Below the pieces are notes generated by a model. It had not been told where the DNA came from and made no database searches. It saw only the letters and a list, made by a program, of their open reading frames with translations. Source: Pedobacter lusitanus (GTDB lineage Bacteria > Bacteroidota > Bacteroidia > Sphingobacteriales > Sphingobacteriaceae). From it: 64,000 nucleotides of DNA. How positions within the stretch are numbered: the stretch's first letter is position 1; each line of letters starts with the position of its first letter. Positions 63,629 to 64,000 of the stretch are shown here, one piece after another. The position numbers and the translations under genes are program-made. Location of the stretch: positions 496,001 through 560,000 of the forward strand of contig NZ_CP157278.1 of assembly GCF_040026395.1 (NCBI RefSeq), written 5' to 3'.

Positions 63629-64000
63629 ATGGAAACTACAGAAAAAACAAAACCAGCATTTACTTCAAAAGATTTTCATCAAACTTTCGCAAGACCAACC
63701 TTTGTCATGCCAGATAAACTGATTCACAGAAATGTTGAACAGGCTGGCGAGCATAACCAATTTTCAACAGAAAGAAAACACCCGGTTTTCTTTGTTGATC
63801 TGCCAACAAAAAATGTAAGTATGACTATAGGAGGTCTGCTTCCAGGACAGCTGACCAACAAACACAGGCATACTTACGAGACTGTTCTTTTTGTATTGGA
63901 AGGACACGGTTATACAGAAGTTGAAGGTGTAAAGGTTGAATGGACCGCAGGTGACGCCGTATATATCCCAAGCTGGGCATGGCACCGTCACCAGAATCTG
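63629..64000 (+). CDS. Cupin domain-containing protein, 3' end cut by window
   Basis: The ATG at 63629 opens 124 codons that continue past the window. Residues 60-124 hold a cupin barrel: VSMTIGGLLPGQLTNKHRHTYETVLFVLEGHGYTEVEG, and AGDAVYIPSWAWHRHQN. The His residues of the first motif (NKHRHTYE) and the terminal H-x-H-like WHRHQN fit a metal site. It is divergent from the MocR regulator, which suggests co-regulation. Without the C-terminus, a dioxygenase-like or plain cupin cannot be told apart. Confidence 0.8.
   Translation, partial: METTEKTKPAFTSKDFHQTFARPTFVMPDKLIHRNVEQAGEHNQFSTERKHPVFFVDLPTKNVSMTIGGLLPGQLTNKHRHTYETVLFVLEGHGYTEVEGVKVEWTAGDAVYIPSWAWHRHQNL

Noticed and set aside
1..64000. 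CRISPR array, prophage, integrative element or rRNA operon
   Set aside because: No regularly spaced repeats, integrase, terminase, relaxase or rRNA signature was seen on either strand.

Overview
The window looks like chromosome of a Bacteroidota bacterium, most likely Sphingobacteriaceae (Pedobacter-like). The DNA is AT-rich. Several starts are preceded by the Bacteroidota -7 element TAnnTTTG, and Shine-Dalgarno sequences are largely absent. There is a SusC/SusD pair under an ECF sigma/FecR switch, lipoproteins of the C-K-K-D type, TonB-linked carboxypeptidase-regulatory barrels, and a UvrA paralogue, DUF389, TerC and YccF complement typical of this group. I see no insertion sequence, integrase, CRISPR array, rRNA or replication origin. 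One tRNA gene, tRNA-Arg(TCT), is present.

Layout. 1-10.4 kb: a cut-off lipoprotein, a subtilisin-like lipoprotein, a cation diffusion facilitator, a bactofilin-like/repeat protein facing a large TPR protein, two tandem AraC regulators, a small lipoprotein and an alpha/beta hydrolase. 10.4-20 kb: tRNA-Arg, YccF, a scramblase-like protein, MepB and DUF389, a 5'-truncated PQQ propeller relic, an ECF42-type sigma factor flanked by three YCII/DGPF proteins (two of them with export signals), and a tandem pair of histidine kinases of which one has lost its TPR sensor. 20-31.4 kb: a UvrA2-type ATPase without a UvrB-binding domain, a TonB-type barrel, and a beta-glucan set (GH30 with C-terminal trefoil, GH16, barrel protein), a methyltransferase and another barrel. 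31.4-37.2 kb: an unrecognised four-gene cassette ending in a second, signal-less subtilisin, small unknown genes, and TerC. 37.3-49 kb: a locus transcribed leftwards: ECF sigma, FecR anti-sigma, SusC, SusD, an FGE-like protein without the catalytic cysteines, a Tat-exported Gfo/Idh/MocA oxidoreductase, ApbE, and a TIM-barrel isomerase. It contains no glycoside hydrolase. 49-64 kb: an MFS exporter divergent from an HxlR regulator, a lipoprotein nuclease, a DinB-DnaE translesion operon, a cluster of envelope proteins of unknown role with a frameshift in an A9 tract, and a MocR regulator divergent from a cupin gene cut by the window edge.

How the genes work together. Two nutrient modules can be read: secreted beta-glucan (fungal or algal cell-wall) hydrolysis at 26.4-30 kb and TonB-dependent uptake plus periplasmic redox chemistry at 37-49 kb. 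Stress functions are DinB/DnaE and the UvrA paralogue. Regulation is dense: two ECF systems, two kinases, two AraC proteins, HxlR and MocR. The best candidates for something undescribed are the four-gene protease cassette (31.9-35.3 kb), the three-gene envelope cluster (58-62 kb) and the two perfect 30-bp-arm inverted repeats at 11.8 and 52.1 kb. All functions are read by eye from motifs; no database search was run.
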